A program made the translations under genes and the position numbers. Of a stretch of DNA of 33,592 nucleotides, positions 8,981 through 17,288 are shown piece after piece; positions within the stretch are counted from its first letter, which is position 1; each line of letters begins with the position of its first letter. The notes beneath the pieces were generated by a model. It searched no databases and was not told the DNA's origin. It saw only the letters and a program-made list of their open reading frames with translations. This DNA comes from CAZUQA01 sp964622375. Its GTDB lineage: Bacteria > Bacillota_I > Bacilli_A > Erysipelotrichales > Erysipelotrichaceae. The stretch covers positions 1-33,592 of the forward strand of contig CAZUQA010000008.1 of assembly GCA_964622375.1 (NCBI GenBank), read 5' to 3'.

Positions 8981-10174
8981 ATGAAAAAACAAATTATCAT
9001 TTCTCTTAATGTTCTTATCATATTTTGTAGCATGATCGGCTGCAAAAATAAAGAAAAGCAGGGCCCATATTTTATCGGCATCGTTACCGGGACAGTCAGT
9101 AGCAGTGAAGATGAACTGCGAGCTGCCGAGTTTTTTATGGACCGCTATGGAAAATATGAAGAAGGTGGCATAGTAAAGCATTCTACTTACCCCGATAACT
9201 ATTCCCAAGAAATTGAAACGACGATTAGTACAATTAAGAGTTTTGCCGATGATCCGCAGTGCAAAGCGATTATCGTCGTCCCGGCTGTTCCGGGGACCGC
9301 CGCTGCTTTCGCGGAAATTAAGAAAACTAGGCCGGAAATATTACTATTTTCCGCTTTCTCGCACGAAGATTGGCGGGTGTCAACTCAAAGTGTAGATTTA
9401 CAGCTTGGTATGAATAATGTAGCCCGAGGCTATCTAATGATGCAAGTCGCTAAAAAATTAGGAGCCAAGAATTTCGTCCAAATATCTCCGCCTTATAGCT
9501 TGGGCATAGAAAGCATTTCCCGACGTATGGCGGTTATGAAACAGGTAGGTGAGGAGTTAGGTATCACCTTTAGTCTAGAAATTTCACCGGATCCGCGGCT
9601 TGATGGCGTACCCTCAGCTCAACAGTTCATTATCGAACAAATGCCGATTTGGGTGGAAAGATACGGAAAGGAAACAGTCTTTTATACAACCTTGGAGTGT
9701 CAAACCGAACCGTTATTACGTCAAGTCGCCGATTTAGGAGCATTTTTCATTGAGGCTGATCTGCCGGGACCCCTTAACGGCTATCCCGGAGCCTTTGGTG
9801 TCGAGTTAAAGGATGTGGCGGGAAATTGGCCGGCTATTTTACAGAGAGTTGAAGAAGCTGTAGTCGCATACGGTGGCGGCGGAAGAATGGGCACTTGGGC
9901 TTATTCTGTAAATTATACGGCAGTCGTTGCTTTAGCAGAATTGGCTAAACGTACTATCGACGGAGAAGCTGATTATAAAAACCAAGAAGATTTAATCGCT
10001 TGTTTCTCCGAATATTCGGCAGCGGATACTTGGAAAGCGGCATTTTTTATCTATGTTGATGGAACGGTGATTCAAAACTATCGCGTTGTATATCAAGATA
10101 CTTATATATTTGGTTTAGGTTCCCAAAAAACCATTGACGAAGAGGTTCCCCAGAAGTATTACACTATAAAGTAA
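8981..10174 (+). CDS. DUF3798 family substrate-binding-like lipoprotein
   Basis: A 397-residue exported protein. The first 20 residues form a short basic n-region and hydrophobic core ending in MIGC, a lipobox-like site with Cys21 as the likely lipidated residue. The mature part matches my memory of DUF3798 proteins: GIVTGTVSSSEDELRAAE, YPDNYSQEIETTIS, ADDPQCKAIIVVPAVPGT, then a second lobe with ARGY, a segment near ISRRMAVMK, and GYPGAFGVEL. The fold is expected to resemble periplasmic binding proteins, but no ligand is known for the family. AAAGG sits 7 nt before the ATG. It lies inside the polysaccharide locus with no permease genes beside it, so a transport role is only inference. Confidence 0.82.
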   Translation: MKKQIIISLNVLIIFCSMIGCKNKEKQGPYFIGIVTGTVSSSEDELRAAEFFMDRYGKYEEGGIVKHSTYPDNYSQEIETTISTIKSFADDPQCKAIIVVPAVPGTAAAFAEIKKTRPEILLFSAFSHEDWRVSTQSVDLQLGMNNVARGYLMMQVAKKLGAKNFVQISPPYSLGIESISRRMAVMKQVGEELGITFSLEISPDPRLDGVPSAQQFIIEQMPIWVERYGKETVFYTTLECQTEPLLRQVADLGAFFIEADLPGPLNGYPGAFGVELKDVAGNWPAILQRVEEAVVAYGGGGRMGTWAYSVNYTAVVALAELAKRTIDGEADYKNQEDLIACFSEYSAADTWKAAFFIYVDGTVIQNYRVVYQDTYIFGLGSQKTIDEEVPQKYYTIK

Positions 10175-10288
10175 AAAAGTAGTTATCAATGCTATTTAAA
10201 TAGTTAAAAAGCTCAAGAAGCCTACAACCTGATGTTTTTAGTTTCTGTTATAAACTCAAATAAATCAAAGATGAGTAATTGGAGAAAA

Positions 10289-10954
10289 ATGGTAGATAGA
10301 AAATTCAGTATAGCTCGAAGATGGTCAAACCAGGTACTAAAGAAATATGCACCCTACTTTTCTGGTTCCGTTGTCAACGTTTCAGCGAAGCTGGATTTTG
10401 ACAGAGTTGATATGAATTATCGTGAGTATTTCACCAATGCCCGTTCTTATCAAATAACAAACCATGATGTCTATGAAAGTGAAGCCCAGATAAGGCAAAA
10501 CGAGATAAAACTCGATTTGGAAGAAGAGCTCAGAGAAGAACTTATTGCCGGTTTTGATGTTGTGTTCAATCATACCACCTTGGAACATATATTCCATGTA
10601 GAAAAAGCTTTCAGCAACCTTTGCCGTTTGGCTAAGGAAGCGGTCATTGTCGTTGTTCCTTTCAGTCAACAACAACATGTCGCAGCAACTTATTATGACT
10701 ATTGGCGCTTTACGCCATACAGCTTGGAAAGAATGTTCGAAGACAATGGTTTCACTTTAGTTGTTACAGAGTACAATGATAGTTTTAATGGTGCTATCTA
10801 CCTATTAGGAATTGGTATTAGAGATGATAAACTAGCTGATTATCCGTTGTTTACCAAAGTCAATCTTAAGGAGAAAAGAAAGCCGCCGGGCCGACTAATC
10901 GGCGCTACACTTACGGAAGTGATAAAACACCTGAGGTCCCGATGGAAGAAATAG
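10289..10954 (+). CDS. SAM-dependent methyltransferase-like protein
   Basis: About 221 residues from this start. The central segment GFDVVFNHTTLEHIFHVEKA followed by LCRLAKEAVIVVVPF, then the DYWRFTPYSLERMF block, is the methyltransferase 11-type pattern in which LEH ends strand 4 and the VPF strand follows the 'R-l-K' helix. The glycine-rich SAM loop is degenerate: the usual V-G-x-G region reads VVNVSAKLDFD. SAM binding may thus be altered or lost. Start is uncertain: ATG 10289 has GGAGA just upstream; ATG 10271 and ATG 10232 are in frame without a good site. It overlaps the next gene by 13 nt, so the two are likely co-translated, and it may methylate a sugar of the polymer. Confidence 0.6.
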   Translation: MVDRKFSIARRWSNQVLKKYAPYFSGSVVNVSAKLDFDRVDMNYREYFTNARSYQITNHDVYESEAQIRQNEIKLDLEEELREELIAGFDVVFNHTTLEHIFHVEKAFSNLCRLAKEAVIVVVPFSQQQHVAATYYDYWRFTPYSLERMFEDNGFTLVVTEYNDSFNGAIYLLGIGIRDDKLADYPLFTKVNLKEKRKPPGRLIGATLTEVIKHLRSRWKK

Positions 10955-13806
10955 AAAACTGTAAAATTAGTATAGTCGTTCACGCCAGTAGTGACGACGC
11001 CAACTTGAGAAATTGCCTAGCTTCTGTTGCCAACCAAAAAATGCCAGCTATCGAGGTAATATGTCTCATTGATGCCAGGGCGGAAAATAGTTTGGCAGTA
11101 AGTGCGGAGTTTCGCAACAAAGGCTTAAATATCCAAGTTATTAAAACGCTGGCTAATGATTTAGGGAAGACCTTAAATCAAAGCATAGCTCAGTCTCAAG
11201 GTGAGTACCTTCATTTTTTAACAACGGATTGCCGTTTACTAGGGGATTGCTATGAACTCTGGTATGCGTTTGCCAAAGAACATGGGGTTGAGGTCTGTGC
11301 CAGTCTGGCAGAAGAAGCCAGTGGAGTCTCAAGTCTGGCGGCTTCTTATTTTTTTCCAGCGGGTTTAGAAGAATACCCTGAGTATTTTGTCACTAATGAA
11401 AACATACTGAACTATCTGTTATTTAATAAAGAGTTTTTGCTGGAGCATAGTGTTATGTTTGATGAGTTGCGCTTTAGCAGCAAACTCTCCTTTCATTACC
11501 AAGCTTTACTACAAGCCGAAAGAATTTATTTTATAAAGGAGTGCTTCATTGCTTGTGGTTGTCGTAACAAAGAAAAACCGGCTTTTAACAACAAGATAGA
11601 AGCCCTAAATGATAACATCACGGCTTTTAGGAAAATCAGCAAAATAACAAATTTTCTTAATCAAGCAGCCAAAAAAGTAATTCTGAACAAGCTCATTACT
11701 GAAGCTTTAGCTTCTTACCATAGTTTGGAAGCAACGGCTGATAATGAGTTGCTAAGCGAGCAAATAGCCGACTTTTTTTCTGACTTGGATCTGACGGTGT
11801 TTAGTACGGAAGAAATAATGAGCTATCCTTGGTATGGAGAATTTATAAAGCTTTTGCCAAGGGCTGATAAAACCACTAAAAGAAGGACCTTAACACCAGA
11901 AGAATATCATCTTGATAAAGGATTGATCTATTTCCAACAATTAAAGAAAGAAGCAACAGAAAAGGAAGAGTGGCGAAAGGCGTATACTGATTTACTAAAA
12001 AAATACCAAGTAAAAGAACAAAGGCTCAGTGATATTGAAAGCTCAAACACTTGGAAACTGGCAAGATGGCTTACTTATCCCTGGCGTAAAATACAGGAGT
12101 TCGGCAAAAAACAAAAGCCGGCAAAGTTGCCTAAAACAAAAGAAGAGCGCATAATCATTTCGCTGTTGGCTTGTGCTGCAGCTGGGGATGAGCTATATGC
12201 AACGCTTCAAAGTCTCTTGGAGCAAAGCTTAAAAGCGGACTTGATAATACTGGGGCTGCCGTTAGATCACTACCCCAACAAAAAAGCGAGCCTGCCACCT
12301 AAACTACAGGAACTGGAAGGCAATAAGCTTGTCATCAAATACATCGAGCAATATAAGGGTTACAACGAACTGTTACCGGAGTTAAGTGAGTACCAAGAAG
12401 ATATCATAGTTACAGCAAAGAGTGGTTATAAATATCCCAAGAACTGGTTGGAGCTTTTATATCAATCATATAAAAAAGAAAGTGCTTTGTTTATTCATTG
12501 TCACGAAATTACTAAAATATTTTACTGTAACAGTCAGTGGTATTTTCTTAGGGACAATCTTTTTGCCTATAGTCAACCAAGCTATCTAATGCAACCGAGC
12601 AATAAAAGCGGTTGCCTTTACCCGCCAAAGTCTTTACCTTCCGCTGTTTTTACTGGTGAAGTAAATGATGAATTGGAGCTGGACAACGCCGATTTATGGT
12701 TTTGGCTAATGGCACTAAAGAATAATGTCAAAATAAAATTGGTGGAAAATACTGTTGTGCCAATATGCATTGATCGCTTAAAACGGAGTGACGATGCTGC
12801 TAAGTTCGATTTTACGAAACAGCGAGCGCTATTTTTGAAAGTCTTAGATTATTTTCCGGAACTTGAAGCGAAGTTAGTTGAAGAACAACAACTATGCCAT
12901 AGCATACAAGAAGCAGAAAAAGTTACGATGAACAAGAAAAATGCCGCTTACTATGAGAAACAGGAAATAGCAGCCTATCCTGCCGAGTTGTTGCTTTGGT
13001 ATCACAGTCAGACAAAAGAACACTTAAATCTTGACAAGCCGCAAACCTACCATGAGAAAATGCAGTGGTTAAAACTATATGACAGTACCGAACTAAAAAC
13101 TCGACTTGCTGATAAGTATCTGGTGCGCCAATGGGTGGCTGAAAAAATCGGAGAACAACATCTCATCCCCTTATTTGGGGTATGGGATAGCTTTGAAGCG
13201 ATAGATTTTTCGCTGTTACCCAACGAGTTTTACCTTAAAGCTAATCATGGCTGTAAATGGAATATTTATGTTAGCGACAAAGCAACTTTTGATAAAGCTG
13301 AGGCTAAAAAGAAATTTGATATTTGGTTAGCGAGCAATTATGCTTTTCGTTACGGCTTCCAATTGCATTACTACAACATCCCACCAAAAATAATAGCCGA
13401 GCAATACTTGGGTGATAGTAACTCCTGGCAGGAATTCAAATTTTTCTGTTGTGATGGTGAGCCGCGTTTTATCCAAGTTTATTCTTACCAGGAAGGCAAG
13501 AGCCAAGTCCATGTTTTTGATTTAGCTTGGAATTACTTAGCGGATTTTCTTTTGGCACCAGCTTCCGGTAAAATTCCCAAGAAGCCGGCGTTACTTGAGG
13601 AAATTATCAGCTTGGCAACAATTCTGTGCCAAGGGTTCCCCACTGTGCGAGTGGACTTCTATGTTTTAGCTGACAAAATATATTTCGGTGAAATGACATT
13701 CACCAGTGGTAGCGGAATTAGATCGCTGACAGCCGCCCATTATTCCCGGCAAATGGGCAATTGGATAAACTTGCCAGAACCAAGTGAGTTTAAAAAACTT
13801 AGGTAA
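10942..13806 (+). CDS. GT2-like - GT-A-like - TupA ATP-grasp fusion protein (954 aa)
   Basis: The complete counterpart of the truncated protein at the left edge. Residues about 1-330 are a GT2 fold (KISIVVHAS at the start) whose LDADD metal motif is replaced by LTTDC near residue 92. A helical linker with SSNTWKLARWLTYPWRKI (about 372-390) leads to a GT-A-like domain (about 400-630) in which TADDD is replaced by TAKSG near 487. The C-terminal TupA-like ATP-grasp domain (about 665-945) keeps YLKANHGCKWN, IIAEQYL, VRVDFY and FGEMTFT. Both transfer domains thus look metal-site defective while the ligase is intact. Start ATG 10942 has GAGG 5 nt upstream. It overlaps the methyltransferase-like gene and lies 7 nt before the next GT gene. 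Confidence 0.85.
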   Translation: MEEIENCKISIVVHASSDDANLRNCLASVANQKMPAIEVICLIDARAENSLAVSAEFRNKGLNIQVIKTLANDLGKTLNQSIAQSQGEYLHFLTTDCRLLGDCYELWYAFAKEHGVEVCASLAEEASGVSSLAASYFFPAGLEEYPEYFVTNENILNYLLFNKEFLLEHSVMFDELRFSSKLSFHYQALLQAERIYFIKECFIACGCRNKEKPAFNNKIEALNDNITAFRKISKITNFLNQAAKKVILNKLITEALASYHSLEATADNELLSEQIADFFSDLDLTVFSTEEIMSYPWYGEFIKLLPRADKTTKRRTLTPEEYHLDKGLIYFQQLKKEATEKEEWRKAYTDLLKKYQVKEQRLSDIESSNTWKLARWLTYPWRKIQEFGKKQKPAKLPKTKEERIIISLLACAAAGDELYATLQSLLEQSLKADLIILGLPLDHYPNKKASLPPKLQELEGNKLVIKYIEQYKGYNELLPELSEYQEDIIVTAKSGYKYPKNWLELLYQSYKKESALFIHCHEITKIFYCNSQWYFLRDNLFAYSQPSYLMQPSNKSGCLYPPKSLPSAVFTGEVNDELELDNADLWFWLMALKNNVKIKLVENTVVPICIDRLKRSDDAAKFDFTKQRALFLKVLDYFPELEAKLVEEQQLCHSIQEAEKVTMNKKNAAYYEKQEIAAYPAELLLWYHSQTKEHLNLDKPQTYHEKMQWLKLYDSTELKTRLADKYLVRQWVAEKIGEQHLIPLFGVWDSFEAIDFSLLPNEFYLKANHGCKWNIYVSDKATFDKAEAKKKFDIWLASNYAFRYGFQLHYYNIPPKIIAEQYLGDSNSWQEFKFFCCDGEPRFIQVYSYQEGKSQVHVFDLAWNYLADFLLAPASGKIPKKPALLEEIISLATILCQGFPTVRVDFYVLADKIYFGEMTFTSGSGIRSLTAAHYSRQMGNWINLPEPSEFKKLR

Positions 13807-13813
13807 ACAAAAA

Positions 13814-15928
13814 ATGAAAGATGGTGTGAAAATCTCAATCATTGTAGCGGCATATAACGCTGCTGCTTCGTTAAGTGCCTGTCTTGAAAGTGCGATAAAT
13901 CAAACCTTAGCCAATATCGAAATTCTTGTAGTTGACGATGGTTCAACGGACAACAGTTTAGCTATTATGTTACAGTACGCAAAAAATGACCAAAGAATTA
14001 AAGTACAACAGAACCCAACAAACCGCTCGATTCTTCAAAGCCGAAAAAGCGGGGTAGAATTGGCGAGAGGGGAATATATCATGTTCCTTGATGCTGATGA
14101 TACTTTGCAACCTCTTGCTTGTGAAAAATTAGCCGCTGTTATGGATGAGGTTGATGTCGATATTTTACAGTTTGGTGTGAATTTGATCATTAATCCGGAA
14201 ACCACAGAAACAAGCCAGACTTTTATCAGAAAACATGTTGAGCCCTATCCCGGTTACATTTGGGGAAAAGCGGTGTTTGAAGACTGCTTTAAATCAGGAA
14301 AATATGGATTTTCTCTAGTCAACAAAATTATTAAAACAAGATTATGCAAATTGGCTTTCGCTGAAACACGTTTGGAATATTGTTCAATGGCTGATGATTT
14401 GTATACCTATTTCATTTTATCCTGGTATGGCAAGTCATATTTAGGTAGGGAGAACAAATACTATAACTATAACTTTGGTACAGGAATAAGCACTGCAAAA
14501 GGTCAGAAAACTTTAGCGGACTTCCGAAAGTTTTGTCTACAAAGTGAAGTCGCAAGGGCCTGTCGGGATTTCCTGGTTCGCCACAAAAAAGAAAAAAAAT
14601 ATCGCAACATTTGGAAAAGTATCGATAGAAGACTATTAAAAAATTGTGTCTTAAGCTGGCTTAATGATATTGCTGATAGTGAAGGGGCAGAAGCTTTTGA
14701 TATATTGGTGGATAGTTGGGGTTGTAATAAAGTCATGTTTTTTTTGCAATACAATTTACTCAACCGCTTACCAGATATCATAGAAAAAAGTCAGGGCGCT
14801 AATACTTTCGATCATCAAGCCTGCGACATTAATTTGGTTCCATATGGCTTACGAAAACACTATGGTTTAGTGAAAGCAAGTGACACGATTACTCCTACGG
14901 GTTTCAATAAACTCATCCCCATAGTTATGGCTCTTAATGACAACTATGTTAGCTATGCCGGAGTAGCAATTACTTCAATAATAAAAAATTGCTCACCCCA
15001 AAACTACTATCGTCTCTATATCATGCATACCGATATAAGCGTGCCTCATATTACCATGTTAGAAAAAATTACAACTTCGAACTGCGAAGTAAAATGCCGG
15101 AATATTTCCGGAATGATTCAAGAAAATGAGGCTTTACTATTTGATAAAGGTTATTTTTCCAAGGAAGCGCTATTTCGTTTTTACAGTGCTCGTCTTTTTT
15201 CGGATTTTGATTTTGTCATCTATTTAGATGCTGATATTATTGTGGAAGCCGATATTGCCGAGATAATTCCACCCGCCCTGGATAATAAGCTCATGGCTGC
15301 GGTGAGAAACCCTTTATCAGAAGTTAGGGCAGAAAGCATTAAGCGCGATTTTGCTTTGACAACAGATGATTATTTTAACAGTGGAGTTTTAGTCATTAAC
15401 ATTAGAAAATGGCTGGAAGAAAACATCGAAGAAAAGTGTTTTGCTTTCCTAAAAGTAGTAGAGAAAGAAAAATTGGTTTGTCCGGACCAGGATATACTCT
15501 GTATGGTGGGGAAGGGCCGGGTGTACTTTTTGGACTATTCTTGGAATTACCTCTGGCATTTTGCTCTGGGATCTGAAGAACTTAGGCAACTGTATAAAGC
15601 AGTTATTGAAGAGGTAGGCGAACAATACAAAATTATCCATTATACCTCACGGAAAAAACCATGGGATCACCCGGATTTGCCGCTTGCTCAGAATTTTTGG
15701 AAATACGCAAAAAGTTCAGTTTTCTACCAAGAAATCTTAGCGCAACAAGATTTTAGAGTGCAAGAGAAAAAACTTCTGACAAAACTAATAAGACGCGGAA
15801 GCAAGACAGGGAGTTGGGCGTTTGCTAAACTGCGGGGCGGCTATAGGTGTGTAAAAGAGCATGGTTTATCATATACTCTACCATATGCTTTGCTTAAGTT
15901 GCGTCGACAGTTTACCAGAAAAAATTAA
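13814..15928 (+). CDS. Bifunctional GT2-GT8 glycosyltransferase
   Basis: About 704 residues with two glycosyltransferase domains. The first (about 1-230) is a canonical GT2: KISIIVAAYNAAASL, EILVVDDGSTDNS and MFLDADDTLQP. The second (about 365-620) is GT8: IPIVMALNDNYVSYAGVAI, FRFYSARLF, YLDADIIVEADI as the metal motif, SGVLVINIRKW, DQDILC, and the IIHYTSRKKPW closing motif. Key residues of both are present, so it probably adds two sugars in sequence. The C-terminus repeats the basic C-x3-HG-x2-YT segment found as a linker in two ATP-grasp proteins upstream. ATG 13814 is preferred over the in-frame upstream start at 13784, which would overlap the previous gene, because AGG lies 10 nt before it and the GT2 strand begins at once. 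Confidence 0.88.
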   Translation: MKDGVKISIIVAAYNAAASLSACLESAINQTLANIEILVVDDGSTDNSLAIMLQYAKNDQRIKVQQNPTNRSILQSRKSGVELARGEYIMFLDADDTLQPLACEKLAAVMDEVDVDILQFGVNLIINPETTETSQTFIRKHVEPYPGYIWGKAVFEDCFKSGKYGFSLVNKIIKTRLCKLAFAETRLEYCSMADDLYTYFILSWYGKSYLGRENKYYNYNFGTGISTAKGQKTLADFRKFCLQSEVARACRDFLVRHKKEKKYRNIWKSIDRRLLKNCVLSWLNDIADSEGAEAFDILVDSWGCNKVMFFLQYNLLNRLPDIIEKSQGANTFDHQACDINLVPYGLRKHYGLVKASDTITPTGFNKLIPIVMALNDNYVSYAGVAITSIIKNCSPQNYYRLYIMHTDISVPHITMLEKITTSNCEVKCRNISGMIQENEALLFDKGYFSKEALFRFYSARLFSDFDFVIYLDADIIVEADIAEIIPPALDNKLMAAVRNPLSEVRAESIKRDFALTTDDYFNSGVLVINIRKWLEENIEEKCFAFLKVVEKEKLVCPDQDILCMVGKGRVYFLDYSWNYLWHFALGSEELRQLYKAVIEEVGEQYKIIHYTSRKKPWDHPDLPLAQNFWKYAKSSVFYQEILAQQDFRVQEKKLLTKLIRRGSKTGSWAFAKLRGGYRCVKEHGLSYTLPYALLKLRRQFTRKN

Positions 15929-16067
15929 TTATTCACTAAACAAAGCCGTTTTTCATATTTCAATTTCGAAACTTCCCAAAAAGTAAAATGATTGAGAAAG
16001 TTATTAGGAATTTTGAAATTCTTAAAGTGAGTATTTCAATTATTATTACATGATACACTGAGGTAAA

Positions 16068-16790
16068 ATGAAAGAGAGAACAACAATTGCATCACTTATA
16101 CTTGTTTTGATTATTGTAGTATTATTCATAATTTTGGTGTCAACTAACGCTACGTTTACTAAAAAAAACGGAAAGGAGTATCCACTCAAATATGTTGATC
16201 TTAAAGATAACAATGAGTATCTTATCTGCAGAGTCCAATCAACTGCAGAAAGAATAGTTTTTGAGGTTGTGACTGATACTCGGCAGATAAAAGAGAACAA
16301 AGAAAGTTTCTTCATTGATCATAATGCTTATGACATTGAAGCTTTTTCAAGATACTATACAGTATACAAGAATAAAAAAGAAATCTATTTTGTAAGTAAT
16401 AACAATAAAGATGGAGTAAGGAAAGAAGAGATTGGCAGTCTTAAATTTTATGAAGTAAATGAAATGCAGTATATGCTGTTAACTGGGTCTGTTTTGATTG
16501 AAGAAGATGATAACTATACGATAATATATGACGATAGAAACAAGGAGTATATATTGTATGTGAATCAAGGAAACAAGCAGGATTTACGTACTGTTCAAAG
16601 AGTTACGCAAAAAAAGGTGTTGAGCAATATAGAGCTTAGGTATTTAGACAAAGATACGCTAGAGATTGTTGTATATCATGATGTGGAAAATGCCAAGGTG
16701 AAAGGGATATTACATCTGATTGAGATTTATAAAATACCAGATAACACTATTGAAACTATTTATTTTCGCTTACTGGGGACTAATGATTAG
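16068..16790 (+). CDS. Membrane-anchored protein of unknown function
   Basis: A 240-residue protein not recognised. Residues about 7-25 form one hydrophobic helix after a short charged start, suggesting an N-terminal anchor with the remainder outside the membrane; no lipobox is seen. The rest is rich in Lys, Glu, Asn, Ile and Tyr and looks mainly beta-stranded. GAGG lies 4 nt before ATG 16068. The base composition is more AT-rich than the polysaccharide and glycogen genes, which suggests separate acquisition. It stands 29 nt before the DUF4329-like gene and has the same anchor-plus-acidic-domain layout as the protein at 17289, so it could be a partner or immunity protein of a toxin, but nothing in it proves that. 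Confidence 0.6.
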   Translation: MKERTTIASLILVLIIVVLFIILVSTNATFTKKNGKEYPLKYVDLKDNNEYLICRVQSTAERIVFEVVTDTRQIKENKESFFIDHNAYDIEAFSRYYTVYKNKKEIYFVSNNNKDGVRKEEIGSLKFYEVNEMQYMLLTGSVLIEEDDNYTIIYDDRNKEYILYVNQGNKQDLRTVQRVTQKKVLSNIELRYLDKDTLEIVVYHDVENAKVKGILHLIEIYKIPDNTIETIYFRLLGTND

Positions 16791-16819
16791 CTCAATATTC
16801 TGAGACTGGCACCTGACTT

Positions 16820-17260
16820 GTGTGTCCAAGTGGAGGAGAAGAATTTGATGTGATTCCTGAAGAGTTTGTAACTGCTGCTGATGCTAGAAAACACTTTGCG
16901 GATACATATGGGAAAGAATCATATAAGGCAAAAAAAGAATATGGAGTTACTATTTATTCATATATAAACTCTAAAGGGATTAGAGTGTACAGCTATAATC
17001 TAGTCAGAGTGGGAAAAGGCACTGGTGGGACTTTTTGTCCACAACAACAAATGGAGCTACCAAAAGGATATTATGTTAAATGTGTGATTCACACGCATGC
17101 AGGGTATAGTTACGAAAAAGATTATTCTAAAGCAGATAAAACTGCTTCGAACAACATGGGAGTTGATTGGTATTTACTATTGGATAATGGGGAAATACTG
17201 CCAGCGTATAAACCCAACACTTGGGAAGAACCTCTATATAATGAGTACAACCTAAAGTAA
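16820..17260 (+). CDS. DUF4329-like protein, possible orphan toxin tip
   Basis: A frame of 146 codons opened by an in-frame TGA at 16814; GTG 16820 is the first start, GTG 16850 (after GGAGGAG) is an alternative. The segment VKCVIHTHAGYSYEKDYSKAD, then MGVDWYLLLDNGEILPAYKP, resembles DUF4329, where an HTH motif and SxxD stretch precede a strand that ends in a 'g-x-i-x-x-y-x-P' turn. By my knowledge of the family, this domain often forms the C-terminal tip of Rhs/YD-repeat proteins and may be enzymatic. Here it stands alone, without signal peptide or repeats, about 0.9 kb from a broken Rhs piece. It could be a displaced toxin tip or a small independent protein. Confidence 0.5.
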   Translation: MCPSGGEEFDVIPEEFVTAADARKHFADTYGKESYKAKKEYGVTIYSYINSKGIRVYSYNLVRVGKGTGGTFCPQQQMELPKGYYVKCVIHTHAGYSYEKDYSKADKTASNNMGVDWYLLLDNGEILPAYKPNTWEEPLYNEYNLK

Positions 17261-17288
17261 TTCGCAATGTGAAAGGAAGAAAATTAAA

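Noticed and set aside
16051..16059. TGATACACT as an extended -10 for the gene at 16068
   Set aside because: Initiation at normal distance would fall after the GAGG ribosome site, so it would remove the site the gene seems to use.
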